The position numbers and the translations under genes were made by a program. Shown here in pieces: positions 54,524-63,554 of a DNA stretch of 64,000 bases. The notes beneath the pieces are model-generated. The model had not been told where the DNA came from, did no database searches, and was given only the letters and a program-made list of their open reading frames with translations. The stretch's first letter is position 1. Every line of letters begins with the position of its first letter. Where the stretch lies: positions 2,578,501-2,642,500 of the forward strand of contig JAUOZS010000001.1 in assembly GCA_032334055.1 (NCBI GenBank), in the 5' to 3' direction. The stretch is from Selenomonadales bacterium 4137-cl (GTDB lineage: Bacteria > Bacillota > Negativicutes > Sporomusales > UBA7701).

Positions 54524-55047
54524 TGACCGAGGCCCTTCCTCACCGCCGCCAGATTAAGCTCGTACAGCTCGGGCTTCTTCTTGCCGACCACGGCGCTCAC
54601 AGCCTTCTCGACGCTGGCCATATCCACCATCGTCAGCTTGGGCAGCAGCGCCCCCAGGCACACCATATTGGCCAGGCTGACGTTTCCCAGCTCGTTGGCC
54701 ATATCCCCGGCCGGCACGGCGATAACCTCGATATCGTCGCGCTTCTCGGCCGTGGAAATGATCGAGCTGTTCGCCACCAGCACCCCGCCCGGCTTGACCC
54801 GCGGCAGAAACTTGTCGTACGACGGCTGATTCAGCACGATCGCGAAATCGGCGTATTCAATGACCGGGGAATGGATTTCCTCGTCGGCGACCAGCACCGA
54901 GCAGTTGGCTGTGCCGCCCCGCATCTCCGGGCCGTAGGAAGGGATCCAGCACACCTCGCGCCCGTCGAGCATGCCGGCGTAGGTGAGGATCTTGCCGACG
55001 AACATCACGCCCTGGCCGCCGAAGCCGGCCAGCAGAATCTTATCCAT
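54520..55047 (-). CDS. 2-oxoacid:ferredoxin oxidoreductase 2, gamma subunit
   Basis: 175-residue gamma subunit with GFGGQGVMFVGKIL at the N-terminus (about 8-21) and EMRGGTANCSVLV (about 46-58). Compact form. The ATG at 55047 overlaps the beta-subunit TGA; the GTG one codon earlier is unlikely. It is the fourth gene of the ferredoxin-alpha-beta-gamma order, the reverse end order from copy 1. Confidence 0.92.
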   Translation of the reverse strand: MDKILLAGFGGQGVMFVGKILTYAGMLDGREVCWIPSYGPEMRGGTANCSVLVADEEIHSPVIEYADFAIVLNQPSYDKFLPRVKPGGVLVANSSIISTAEKRDDIEVIAVPAGDMANELGNVSLANMVCLGALLPKLTMVDMASVEKAVSAVVGKKKPELYELNLAAVRKGLGQ

Positions 55048-55799
55048 CACAGCGCCTTCACCTCCTCGGCCACCTTAAGCTCGCCCATCTCGTAGACAGG
55101 CATCATATTCTCCCGCAGCCACTTCAGGCTGTCGGCCGGCGACAGGCCCCAGTTGGTCGGACAGGTCGACAGGATGCTGACCAGCGCGTATCCAAGCCCC
55201 GCCTGCTGCACCTGAAAAGCCTTCTTCAGGCACTTCTTGGTCTCCATGATATTCTTCGGCGTATCGACCGAGCAGGCGGCGACATACACCGCGCCGTTCA
55301 AAGTCGCCACCGTCTTCGGCATATCGATCGGCGCTCCCACCAGGGAGCAGTCGCGGCCATAGGGGCTGGTCGTCGTGATCTGGCCGCCGATCGTCGTCGG
55401 CGCCATCTGGCCGCCGGTCATGCCGAACACCGCATTGTTAACCATGATCGAAGTTATCTTCTCGCCGCGGGCCGCCACATGAATGGCGTGGGCGGTGCCG
55501 ATCGCGGCGATGTCGCCGTCGCCCTGGTAAGTGAAAACCAGCTTGTCGGGCAGGGCCCGCTTGATGCCCGTGGCCACCGCCTGGGCGCGACCGTGGGCGG
55601 CGCCCACGAAATCGCAGGCGAAGAAATCGAGGGAAAAACCGGCGCAGCCCACCGGCGCCACGCCGATGGTATCGCCGATGATATCGAGCTCCTCCAGCAC
55701 CTCGCCAATCAGGCGGTGGATAACGCCGTGGGTACAGCCGGGGCAGTAATGGAAAGGCAGCTCGGTAAGGCCCTTGGGTCGGCCGAATACTCTTTGCAC
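55047..55799 (-). CDS. 2-oxoacid:ferredoxin oxidoreductase 2, beta (TPP) subunit
   Basis: 250-residue TPP subunit. HYCPGCTHGVIHRL (about 18-31), the GDGDIAAIGTAHAI TPP-Mg motif (about 93-106) and NNAVFGMTGGQMAPTT (about 120-135) are visible. GTG at 55799 with GGAGGTG 7 bases upstream; longer frames run into the alpha gene. It pairs with the VorB-type alpha subunit. Confidence 0.92.
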   Translation of the reverse strand: MQRVFGRPKGLTELPFHYCPGCTHGVIHRLIGEVLEELDIIGDTIGVAPVGCAGFSLDFFACDFVGAAHGRAQAVATGIKRALPDKLVFTYQGDGDIAAIGTAHAIHVAARGEKITSIMVNNAVFGMTGGQMAPTTIGGQITTTSPYGRDCSLVGAPIDMPKTVATLNGAVYVAACSVDTPKNIMETKKCLKKAFQVQQAGLGYALVSILSTCPTNWGLSPADSLKWLRENMMPVYEMGELKVAEEVKAL

Positions 55800-55803
55800 G
55801 CTG

Positions 55804-56865
55804 TTACACCTCCACCGCCAGGTCGAACACCTGGCCAAGCTTGCGCAGAATTTCATTCTCGCTGGGCAGCATGCCGCCCAGACGGTTATGGAGATACACC
55901 GGCGCGCGGCACTCCACCGCCAGCTTCACGTCTTCCACCATCTGGCCGAAATTGAGCTCGACGGTCAGGATGCCCTTCACGCCGTCCAGATTGGCGAACG
56001 CCTCCTCCGGGAACGGCCAGAGGGTTATCGGCCGGATCAGTCCCACCTTGAGACCCTGCTTGCGGGCCTTCAGCACCGCGCTCTTGGCGATGCGCCCGCA
56101 GGTGCCGTAGCCGACGATCAGATACTCGGCGTCCTCGGCCTGGAACGCCTCCCAGCGTTGCAGGCTATCCTTCATCTCGGCGTACTTGGCCTCCAAATGG
56201 AGATTGTTGGCCTCGCCGATCTCATTCGTGAGCGCGTAGTTGGCCACCTTGCGCTTGGCCCGGCCCTTGCAGCCGCCCACCGCCCAGTCCTTGGCCGGCA
56301 GCTCGGCCTTGGGCCGCTTCTTGAGCTCCACGGGTTCCATCATCTGGCCGAGAAATCCGTCGCTCAGGATGACCACCGGCGTGCGGTACTTATCGGCGAG
56401 ATCGAAAGCCTCCATCGTGAAATCATAAAGCTCCTGGCCCTTCGACGGCGCCAGCACGATCTGGCGATAGCCGCCATGGCCGCCGCCCTTGGTGCACTGG
56501 AAATAATCCGCCTGGGTCGGTCCCAGCCCGCCGAGGCCGGGGCCGGTGCGGGTCACATTCACCACCACCACCGGCAGCTCGGTCGCCGCCAGGTACGACA
56601 TCCCCTCCTGCTTGAGGCTGAACCCCGGACTGGACGAGGCTGTCATAACCCTGGCGCCGGTCGACGCGGCGCCGTAACACATATTGATCGAAGCCACCTC
56701 ATCCTCCCCCTGCAGGAGGGTACCGCCCGCCTTGGGAAGATGCTTAGACAAATATTCGACAATCTCGGTCGAAGGGGTTATCGGGTAGCCGAAAAACAGC
56801 TTGCAGCCGGCGCGGATAGCCGCTTCGCCAATAGCCTCGTTCCCCTTCATAAGCTCCTTGGACAC
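55804..56865 (-). CDS. vorB: 2-oxoacid:ferredoxin oxidoreductase 2, alpha subunit (VorB type)
   Basis: 353-residue alpha subunit that resembles branched-chain (2-ketoisovalerate) oxidoreductases: start SKELMKGNEAIGEAAIRAGC, FFGYPITPSTEIVEY (about 22-36), and the GPGLGGLGPTQADYFQ segment (about 113-128). GTG at 56865 with AAAGGAG 9 bases upstream gives the normal N-terminus. Next to phosphotransbutyrylase and butyrate kinase, it likely makes isobutyryl- or isovaleryl-CoA during amino-acid fermentation. Confidence 0.88.
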   Translation of the reverse strand: MSKELMKGNEAIGEAAIRAGCKLFFGYPITPSTEIVEYLSKHLPKAGGTLLQGEDEVASINMCYGAASTGARVMTASSSPGFSLKQEGMSYLAATELPVVVVNVTRTGPGLGGLGPTQADYFQCTKGGGHGGYRQIVLAPSKGQELYDFTMEAFDLADKYRTPVVILSDGFLGQMMEPVELKKRPKAELPAKDWAVGGCKGRAKRKVANYALTNEIGEANNLHLEAKYAEMKDSLQRWEAFQAEDAEYLIVGYGTCGRIAKSAVLKARKQGLKVGLIRPITLWPFPEEAFANLDGVKGILTVELNFGQMVEDVKLAVECRAPVYLHNRLGGMLPSENEILRKLGQVFDLAVEV

Positions 56866-56892
56866 GCGCTTCATCTCCTTTCCCGCTGCTCG

Positions 56893-57099
56893 CTAATCCT
56901 TGTAAATCTCCAGGGCCAGATCGGGGCACACCGTGCCGCACAGCCCGCAGCCGATACATTTGTCCGGGTCGACCGGCACCACCACGTAATAGCCCTTCGA
57001 ATTGGGCTTGTCGCCGATGGCCAGCACCTTGCGGGGGCACACCCCGATACACAGGCCGCAGCTCTTGCAGTACTCGCCCAGCACAACGACTTTCGCCAT
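56893..57099 (-). CDS. 2-oxoacid:ferredoxin oxidoreductase 2, ferredoxin subunit
   Basis: 68-residue 2[4Fe-4S] protein with CKSCGLCIGVCPRKV and CIGCGLCGTVCPDLA. ATG with GGTGAGC upstream. It is the first gene of the set, 4 bases after the phosphotransbutyrylase stop. Confidence 0.92.
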   Translation of the reverse strand: MAKVVVLGEYCKSCGLCIGVCPRKVLAIGDKPNSKGYYVVVPVDPDKCIGCGLCGTVCPDLALEIYKD

Positions 57100-57103
57100 T
57101 TGC

Positions 57104-58015
57104 TCACCGCCTTTCCGCCCCGCCCGCCGCCAGGCAGGCCAGAGCGATCGAATATAATTTGCCTTCCGGCGTCTCGGAACGGGAAGTCAGCACCACCGGA
57201 TTCCTGGCGCCGAGCACGATCCCGGCCATCTTGGCCTTGGCGTAATAGAGAAGCGACTTGCCCATCGCGTTCCCTGTCTCGATATTCGGCATCAGGAAAA
57301 GATCCACCTGCCCGGAAATCCGGCTGGTCAGCCCCTTATGCCTGGCCGCCTCCGGGCTGAGCGCCACATCCAGGGCGATCGGCCCCTCCACGATCCCCGG
57401 CGGCAGCTCGCCGGCCGCCGCCATATCGGCGAGCGCCTTGGCGTCCATCGTCGCCGGCATCTTCGGATTGACCTGCTCGTTGGCCGTCAGCACGGCCACA
57501 TTCGGCCGCTCGATCCCCAAGGCGCGCAGCACCAGCATGGCGTTCACCAGAATATCCTTCTTCTCCGCCAGGGTCGGGGCGATATTCATCCCCCCGTCGG
57601 TCTGAAAAACCAGCTTCGGCTCCCCCGGCACCTCGAACGCCGCCAGATGGCTAAGCAGCCTCCCTGTGCGCAGGCCCACCTCCGGGTGGAGCACCGCCTT
57701 GAGAAAATCGCTGGTGTTTATCAGGCCCTTCATCACCACCTGGGCCTCACCCTTGCTCACCAGCGACACCGCCGTCAGCGCCGCCTTGGTCATATCCTTC
57801 TCGTCCACCACCGGCGTATCGGCCGGCAGGCCGACCTCCGCCATCAGCGGCCGGATAACCGCCGCGTCGCCCACCAGCAGGGGACTGGCCAGACCGTTGT
57901 CCTGAGCCAGCTTGACAGCCTGCAGCACATCCTTGTCCTGGGCCGCGGCCACGCTGATCGTCATCTGCCCCGGGCGTTTGGCCCAGGCCAGGACCTCCTG
58001 AAAATTACGCAGCAC
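57104..58015 (-). CDS. ptb: Phosphate butyryltransferase (Ptb copy 2)
   Basis: 303-residue phosphotransacylase that makes acyl-phosphate from butyryl-type CoA esters. AQVVMKGLINTSDFLKAVLH (about 93-112), KLVFQTDGGMNIAP (about 134-147) and LMPNIETGNAMGKSLLYY (about 235-252) are family segments. GTG with GGGAGG upstream. It lies between the oxidoreductase and buk. The pair Ptb/Buk gives ATP by substrate-level phosphorylation. Repeat copy C lies between ptb and buk. Confidence 0.9.
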   Translation of the reverse strand: MLRNFQEVLAWAKRPGQMTISVAAAQDKDVLQAVKLAQDNGLASPLLVGDAAVIRPLMAEVGLPADTPVVDEKDMTKAALTAVSLVSKGEAQVVMKGLINTSDFLKAVLHPEVGLRTGRLLSHLAAFEVPGEPKLVFQTDGGMNIAPTLAEKKDILVNAMLVLRALGIERPNVAVLTANEQVNPKMPATMDAKALADMAAAGELPPGIVEGPIALDVALSPEAARHKGLTSRISGQVDLFLMPNIETGNAMGKSLLYYAKAKMAGIVLGARNPVVLTSRSETPEGKLYSIALACLAAGGAERR

Positions 58016-58055
58016 TAAAACTTACCTCCCAGCTAAAGCACTCCTGGAATGTGCC

Positions 58056-58174
58056 GGCCAGTCTAAAAAGCTCCAGATGCAAGGCGCACCGCAAGATGCG
58101 CCGCGACGCGTACTCGGAACGTACGCTAGCAAGCATCTGAGGAGCAACGCAGCAGATGAACTTTTTAGACGGCC
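58056..58174 (-). repeat. Palindromic intergenic repeat, copy C
   Basis: 119 bp with GGCC ends and inner arms GTCTAAAAAG/CTTTTTAGAC. Read on the minus strand, it contains GCTTGCTAGCGTACG, AGTACGCGTCGCGGCGC and CCTTGCATCTGGAG, the same blocks as copy B. Between buk and ptb on the same strand. Confidence 0.85.
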
Positions 58175-58190
58175 GCTTAGTATCTGTTAT

Positions 58191-59255
58191 CTAATTATAA
58201 ATCTTGGCCTTTTCCTCGCCGCGTAAAACGCGCAACGCCCCCAGCATCAGCGACTCCATCTCCTCCTCGCCGGGGAAGACGACCACCGGGGCGATATGCC
58301 TGACGCGGGCGGCCACATCGTCCGTGATCCGCCGCGAATGCGCGATGCCGCCGGTCAGCACGACATAATCCACCTCGCCGGCCATCACCGTCGCCAGCGC
58401 GCCGATCTCCTTCGCCACCTGATAGGCCATCGCGTCCAGCACCAGGCCGGCCTGGGCATTGCCCTCGGCGGCCATCTTCTCCGCCTCGCGGACATCCCGC
58501 GTACCCAGATACGCGTACATGCCGCCAGAGCCCATCATCCTGGCCGCCAGTTCCCGGGCGGTAACCTTGCCCGAGAAGCACAGCTTCATCAGCGGCGACG
58601 CCGGCAGCCCGCCGCTGCGGTCGGGGGAAAACGCCCCCTCGTCCTTGCCGTTGCTGACATCGATCATCCGGCCCTTGCGGTGGGCGGCGACGGAAATCCC
58701 CGAGCCGAGATGAGCCACCACCATGTTCAGCTCCTCGTAGCGCCGGCCCTTCTCGGCGGCCACCTTGCGGGCCACCGCCTTGTGGTTGAGGGCGTGGACG
58801 AGGCTTAAGCGCGGCAGTTCCGGCAACCCGGAAATGCGGGCCACCTCCTCCATCTCGTCCACCGAAACCGGATCGACGATAAACGCCGGTACGCCCGTTT
58901 TCTTCGCTATGTCCAGAGCCAGCGCCGCGCCGAGGTTGGAGGCGTGCTCGCCGGCCGGGCGGTGCTCCAGATCGTCGACCATCTGGGCGTTGACCCCGTA
59001 CGTACCGCTGGTCAAAGGCTTCATCAGCCCGCCGCGGCCGACAGCCGCGCTCAGGCTCTCCGGCGCGATGCCCGCCTCCGCCAGCGTCTTGAGGATCAGA
59101 TTCAGGCGATACTCCTTCTGGTCGAAAACGCGGCCGAACCCCTTCAATTCCTCGCCGTGATGCTCGATCGTCTTCTTGAACAGCGGCTTTTCACCGTCGA
59201 ACACGGCCACCTTGGTCGAAGTGTTCCCGGGGTTGATGGCAAGAATCCTTTCCAC
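58191..59255 (-). CDS. buk: Butyrate kinase
   Basis: 354-residue ASKHA-family acyl kinase that makes ATP and a free acid from acyl-phosphate. The N-terminal AINPGNTSTKVAVFDG (about 5-20) is the phosphate loop, MVVAHLGSGISVAAHRKG (about 200-217) the adenosine region, and VLTGGIAHSRRI near 300. GTG start with GGGGAGG upstream. Butyrate, isobutyrate or isovalerate may be the product. Confidence 0.94.
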   Translation of the reverse strand: MERILAINPGNTSTKVAVFDGEKPLFKKTIEHHGEELKGFGRVFDQKEYRLNLILKTLAEAGIAPESLSAAVGRGGLMKPLTSGTYGVNAQMVDDLEHRPAGEHASNLGAALALDIAKKTGVPAFIVDPVSVDEMEEVARISGLPELPRLSLVHALNHKAVARKVAAEKGRRYEELNMVVAHLGSGISVAAHRKGRMIDVSNGKDEGAFSPDRSGGLPASPLMKLCFSGKVTARELAARMMGSGGMYAYLGTRDVREAEKMAAEGNAQAGLVLDAMAYQVAKEIGALATVMAGEVDYVVLTGGIAHSRRITDDVAARVRHIAPVVVFPGEEEMESLMLGALRVLRGEEKAKIYN

Positions 59256-59310
59256 AGCAAACCTCCCCTAAATCGTTCCGGCTGTCGGAACAATGTTCCA
59301 CAAATACGCA

Positions 59311-59350
59311 AGTAGATAAATGGGGCCCAGCCCCACTTATCTACTTTTTT
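59311..59350. terminator. Hairpin between the symporter and butyrate kinase genes
   Basis: AGTAGATAA (59311-59319) pairs with TTATCTACT (59337-59345), with an inner TGGGG/CCCCA stem and T6 on the plus strand. It lies between two minus-strand genes, so on the minus strand it has the stem without a T tract. Possibly a bidirectional barrier. Confidence 0.6.
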
Positions 59351-59416
59351 CTATTATGATTCTACCTTATATTTTCCTCGCCTGCAACAATAATATCCCG
59401 GTTGCGGCGGCAAAGC

Positions 59417-60838
59417 TCAGCCGGCGGACGCCCTTGTCGCCCCGCCGGGCACCTTGGCCGGACGCGGGTCGAGGAAGGAGACGAGCAGGAAGGTGACGAC
59501 CGCCACCGGCCAGGCGAGATAGATGGGGTGGGAAACGACGCGGATGGCCGGCACGAACTGCCACAGGGCCAGGAAAAGGATGCCGGTCAGCAGCGTCCAG
59601 AAGGCCGAGCCCTTCCTGCACAGGCCCGGGAAGAACAGCAGTCCGAGCAGCACGACGGTGTACGAGGTCGTCAGCGTCAGGCCGATAAGCAGCGTCTTGA
59701 TGATCCCCACCGCGTACGTCGCCATCCAGAAAGTCAGCGCGCTGATGATGAGCACGGTCAACCGGGATATCAGTATCTGCCGTTGCTCGGGCAGGTCGGG
59801 GTTGACGAACCGCTTATAGATGTCGTTGACCACCAGCGTGGAGCTGCCGAGCAGCAGGCCGACGGCGGTCGACACGTCGGCCGCCCACAGGCCGGACAGA
59901 GCCAGGCCGGCCACCCACGGGTTGAGCTCCAGCAGCGTCTTGGGCAGGGCCATGGCCGGGGTGATGCCGGGGAACTTGGCGGCGGCCACGATGCCGAACA
60001 CCGCGCAGATAAAGCCGGCCGGGAAGATGATCAGGCCGCCGAGGATGAAGCCCAGCTTGGCGCGCTTGCCGTCCTTGGCGGCGAAAGCGATCTGGGCCAC
60101 CGCCTGGATGGACTGGGTCTGGGTCAGCATGACCACGAACCAGGCAACGATCATCGCCAGCGGCAGGCCGGCGAGCAAATCGAAGCCCGGATGGCCGGCG
60201 GGCAGCGATGCGACCACCTTGGCGACCCCGCCGGCGTTACTCACAACAATTAATGCGCCGGCGACAATCCCGACGTAAATGACCATCACATTGATAAGGT
60301 TGCTGAGGCCGGCGGCCCAGTAGCCGCCCACCAGCGTGATGCCGATGAACACGACGGCGCTGACCAGCATGCCGGCTTTAAAGGTGAATATCCCGGGCAT
60401 GAGCGCCGCCAGGATGGCTCCGCCGGCCACGTACTGCAGCGAGGTGATGACCATCTGGATGACGATCTGCCCGAAGACGCCGATTACCCGGCCCGAGGTA
60501 TCGAAATGGCGCTCAAGGATCTCAGGCACCGACGTCGTCTCGAACTGGCGGAATTTTTCCGCCACCAGAAAACCGGCGGCGACGGCTCCCGCCGCCCAGG
60601 CGGCGTTGTACCAGCCGGCGGCCAGACCCTGTTTATAGGCCCCCTCGGCCACGCCGATCGTCGACGCGCCGCCCACAGCCAAACCGGCGATCATCGTCGC
60701 CACGATGCCGGGGCCGAAGCCGCGGCCGGCGAGCAGGTACCCGAGATAACCGCCGCCCTTGCTCAACTTGGTCGAATACCAGGACACCGCGTACAGGACC
60801 ACTATATAAGCAATAACAATAACGAGAGCGATGTTCAC
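59417..60838 (-). CDS. Sodium:solute symporter (SSS family)
   Basis: 473-residue transporter with about 13 hydrophobic segments. Family features are the GRGFGP start of the first repeat, GGASTIGVAEGAY (about 55-67), and the later WAADVSTAVGLLLGS (about 310-325). GTG at 60838 with GGAGG 9 bases upstream. It lies downstream of larA/glcF/glcD in the same strand, so a carboxylate such as lactate is a likely cargo. Substrate inferred. Confidence 0.87.
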   Translation of the reverse strand: MNIALVIVIAYIVVLYAVSWYSTKLSKGGGYLGYLLAGRGFGPGIVATMIAGLAVGGASTIGVAEGAYKQGLAAGWYNAAWAAGAVAAGFLVAEKFRQFETTSVPEILERHFDTSGRVIGVFGQIVIQMVITSLQYVAGGAILAALMPGIFTFKAGMLVSAVVFIGITLVGGYWAAGLSNLINVMVIYVGIVAGALIVVSNAGGVAKVVASLPAGHPGFDLLAGLPLAMIVAWFVVMLTQTQSIQAVAQIAFAAKDGKRAKLGFILGGLIIFPAGFICAVFGIVAAAKFPGITPAMALPKTLLELNPWVAGLALSGLWAADVSTAVGLLLGSSTLVVNDIYKRFVNPDLPEQRQILISRLTVLIISALTFWMATYAVGIIKTLLIGLTLTTSYTVVLLGLLFFPGLCRKGSAFWTLLTGILFLALWQFVPAIRVVSHPIYLAWPVAVVTFLLVSFLDPRPAKVPGGATRASAG

Positions 60839-60950
60839 CTGCACAAACCTCCCTTTTCATTCCGGCCGCCGCTGCCGCGGACATCCGCATCCCGGCGGCC
60901 TCTTCCGATTACCCCGCTGCAAAAAACTCCGTCTCCTCCTCTTTAGTCTT

Positions 60951-62210
60951 CTATTCCAGTTGCGGAAAGGTGAGCGTCCCGTGCGGCATGACATGGACCA
61001 AGCCGCCGCCTGCGGGCAGAGCCTCCGCCAGCGCCGCGGCCACCGACGCCGCCGGCTTCATCCCCACCCGCGCCGCCGTTTCGGCGGCAAGGCCGCTCAC
61101 CAGATAAACAGTCTTGCTCTCCAGAATCTGCCTCGTCCTTAGCGCCACGAAGCCGGGCATGGTGAAATTCTCGTGCAAGGCCGCGCTCATCGCGGCGTAC
61201 GTCCCGTGCCGGAACCAGCTCAGGAAAGCCTCCGGGCCGGGCCCGTCGAAGCACTCGCTCACCAGAATGATAGCGCCGCCGTCCTTCGCCGCATAGTCGG
61301 CGTTGTCGAGCGCCTTGATCGACTGATAAAGCTGGATATCCTTCGGATAGCCGCCGCAGCTGGCGACGACGACATCCGCCCTTTCCCGGATGGGAACGGC
61401 GAACGCCTCCTCCACTACCTTCGTACCGGCGGCGTGGGCCTCGCGCCAATGGCCGGCGACGATGCCGATGAAATCCTTGTTCTCGTTCACCACCACATTC
61501 AAAAGAAAGTCCGGCGCCGCCAGGGCGCAGATCTCGTCCATATCCTCGGCCACCGGGTTGCCGGCCGTCACGCCGGCGCCGATCTCGCCCGGCCCCGCCT
61601 TGAGCGCCAGACCGTGGTTCTCCTGAATGGTCGCGTACCCCGCCACCCCCGGGGCGACGCTCTTGCGGCCGCCGCCGAAGCCGGCCAGCAGATGATAGGA
61701 TATGCCGCCCGTCAGGATGAGCTTCGGCGCCTCGTACACCATCCGGTTCAGGAGGATCGCCGTCCCCCGGCGGCTCCTGCCCAGGTCGACCAGATCGGCC
61801 GCCTGGCAGTCGTGATCGTAAACCCTCACCCGCCGCAGCACCTCGTCGCCGACGATCAGGCGGTGCTCCTCCACCGTCTGGCTGCGGTGGTCGCCGGTAG
61901 CGAACACCACCGCCACATCGGCGTCAGGCACGCCCGCCGCGTTCAGCTCGTCGAGCAGGATGGGCACCAGCACGTCGCTCCGCACCCACAGGCGGGTAAC
62001 GTCGCTCACGACGATCACCACCTTGTCGCCGGGCCCGAACACCTGCCGGAAAGGCGGCGAACCGACCGGCGCCGCCAGCGCGGCCAGCACTCCCGCCTTC
62101 ATATCGGCCACCGGCCGGGTGGGGTTTGACCCGATGATATTCACCCGGTAATCAGCCGGTATCTCGAAAACTTCCTCGCGTTTGCCGTAGTGAACGCTAT
62201 ACATGGTCAT
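60951..62210 (-). CDS. larA: LarA-family protein (nickel-pincer racemase type)
   Basis: 419-residue LarA-like protein. The DUF2088 (LarA N-domain) region shows SDVTRLW (about 90-96) and the GDHRSQTVEEH segment (about 126-136), and the second half has GGRKSVAPGVAGY. LarA enzymes use a nickel-pincer nucleotide to racemise lactate or other 2-hydroxy acids. The maturation genes larB, larC and larE are not in this window. ATG at 62210 with a GGAG site about 12 bases upstream. Other substrates are possible. Confidence 0.86.
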   Translation of the reverse strand: MTMYSVHYGKREEVFEIPADYRVNIIGSNPTRPVADMKAGVLAALAAPVGSPPFRQVFGPGDKVVIVVSDVTRLWVRSDVLVPILLDELNAAGVPDADVAVVFATGDHRSQTVEEHRLIVGDEVLRRVRVYDHDCQAADLVDLGRSRRGTAILLNRMVYEAPKLILTGGISYHLLAGFGGGRKSVAPGVAGYATIQENHGLALKAGPGEIGAGVTAGNPVAEDMDEICALAAPDFLLNVVVNENKDFIGIVAGHWREAHAAGTKVVEEAFAVPIRERADVVVASCGGYPKDIQLYQSIKALDNADYAAKDGGAIILVSECFDGPGPEAFLSWFRHGTYAAMSAALHENFTMPGFVALRTRQILESKTVYLVSGLAAETAARVGMKPAASVAAALAEALPAGGGLVHVMPHGTLTFPQLE

Positions 62211-62276
62211 TCTGTTACCACACTCCGAAAGTTTATAGTATCGGCTCGGTTTCGCGACAGCCAACCGCAGCCGTCT

Positions 62277-63542
62277 CTACTTTTCTACCCCGTACGCGCG
62301 GGCCAGCAGCTCAGCCGTGTGCAGCACCTCGCCCGCCACGCCCCGCTGATTCATCCCGTCGCGGATATGCATCATGCACATCGGGCAGCCCGTCACCACC
62401 AACTCTGCGCCACTCGCCGCGATATCGTCCACCTTGTGGTCGTTGATCCTGCGCGACAGCTCGTAATGGGCGAGGCTGAAGCTGCCGGCCGCCCCGCAGC
62501 AGCGCGCGGGCGCCTTCAGCTCCTTGAAGGTCAGCCCCGGCACGCCGGCGATCAGCTCGCGCGGCTGCCGCCTCACCCCCTGCGAGCGGGCCAGGTGGCA
62601 GGAATCGTGATAAGTCGCCGTCGCCGCCAGCCCTTGCATCTCGGCCGTCAGACCCTCCTCGGCCAGGAACTCGGCGAAATCCTTCGTCTTCGCCGCCAGA
62701 GCGGCGGCCTTCGCCGCGTACCCCGGCTCGCCGGCCAGCAGCGCCGCGTACTCCTTGCGGAGCGCCGCCCCGCACGACCCGCAGGCCGTAATCACCGCAT
62801 CCGCCTCCAGGCCGGCGAACGTATCCACCGTCGCCCGTGCCAGCTCCACCGCCGTCGGCACGTCGCCGTTCACGTACACCGGCGTGCCGCAGCAGTGCTG
62901 GCCGGCGGGAATGATCACCGCGATGCCGTTGCGCTTCAGCACCTCCACCACCGCCTCGCCGATCTGCGGATAAATATAATTGATCATGCAGCCGGTGAAA
63001 AACGCCACCGTCTTGCGGGGTTCAGCCACATCCACCCGCGCCGGCACCCGGCTGCGGAACGGCCGCGCGTCCACCGGCGACACCAGCCGCCGCATATCCA
63101 GCCCCATCGGCAGCCTGGGCAGCATCCCCTTGCCCCCCGGAGCCGGCCGCAGCAGCAGCCCCTGGAACATCGGCCCCATGCGCATCCCAAAATCGAACAG
63201 GCGGCGGTTCCTCAGCCCCAGGCGGAAAATCAGCTTCTTCAGAAGCGGCAGCCCTTTATCCTCGGCCAGCTTCCGCCGGGCCGCCAAAATCAGCTGATCG
63301 AGCTTAACACCGCTCGGGCAGTTCTCCTGGCACGCCTTGCACATCAGGCACCACGACATCCGTTCCTCGAAACCCGCGCCGGCCGCGTCCACGTCGCCGC
63401 GGATAACCGCCCGGATAAGGTTCACCTTGCCGCGGGCCACCGTCGACTCGGCCCCCAGCTCCCGAAAAACCGGGCATACCGACTGGCACGCCCCGCACTT
63501 GATGCACCGTATAACTTCCCTCTCCAGGTCGCTCCACTGCAC
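62277..63542 (-). CDS. glcF: Glycolate/lactate oxidase iron-sulfur subunit (GlcF-type)
   Basis: 421-residue electron-transfer subunit. Two N-terminal ferredoxin motifs (CIKCGACQSVCPVF near 14, CLMCKACQENCPSG near 65), then two CCG domains (HCCGTPVY mid-protein; RCCGAAGSF near 355) that ligate further clusters. Start is uncertain: GTG at 63542 with AGGGGG 8 bases upstream, or the GTG 3 codons earlier at 63551. It follows glcD and passes electrons to an unidentified acceptor. Confidence 0.9.
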   Translation of the reverse strand: MQWSDLEREVIRCIKCGACQSVCPVFRELGAESTVARGKVNLIRAVIRGDVDAAGAGFEERMSWCLMCKACQENCPSGVKLDQLILAARRKLAEDKGLPLLKKLIFRLGLRNRRLFDFGMRMGPMFQGLLLRPAPGGKGMLPRLPMGLDMRRLVSPVDARPFRSRVPARVDVAEPRKTVAFFTGCMINYIYPQIGEAVVEVLKRNGIAVIIPAGQHCCGTPVYVNGDVPTAVELARATVDTFAGLEADAVITACGSCGAALRKEYAALLAGEPGYAAKAAALAAKTKDFAEFLAEEGLTAEMQGLAATATYHDSCHLARSQGVRRQPRELIAGVPGLTFKELKAPARCCGAAGSFSLAHYELSRRINDHKVDDIAASGAELVVTGCPMCMMHIRDGMNQRGVAGEVLHTAELLARAYGVEK

Positions 63543-63554
63543 AGCCCCCACCCC

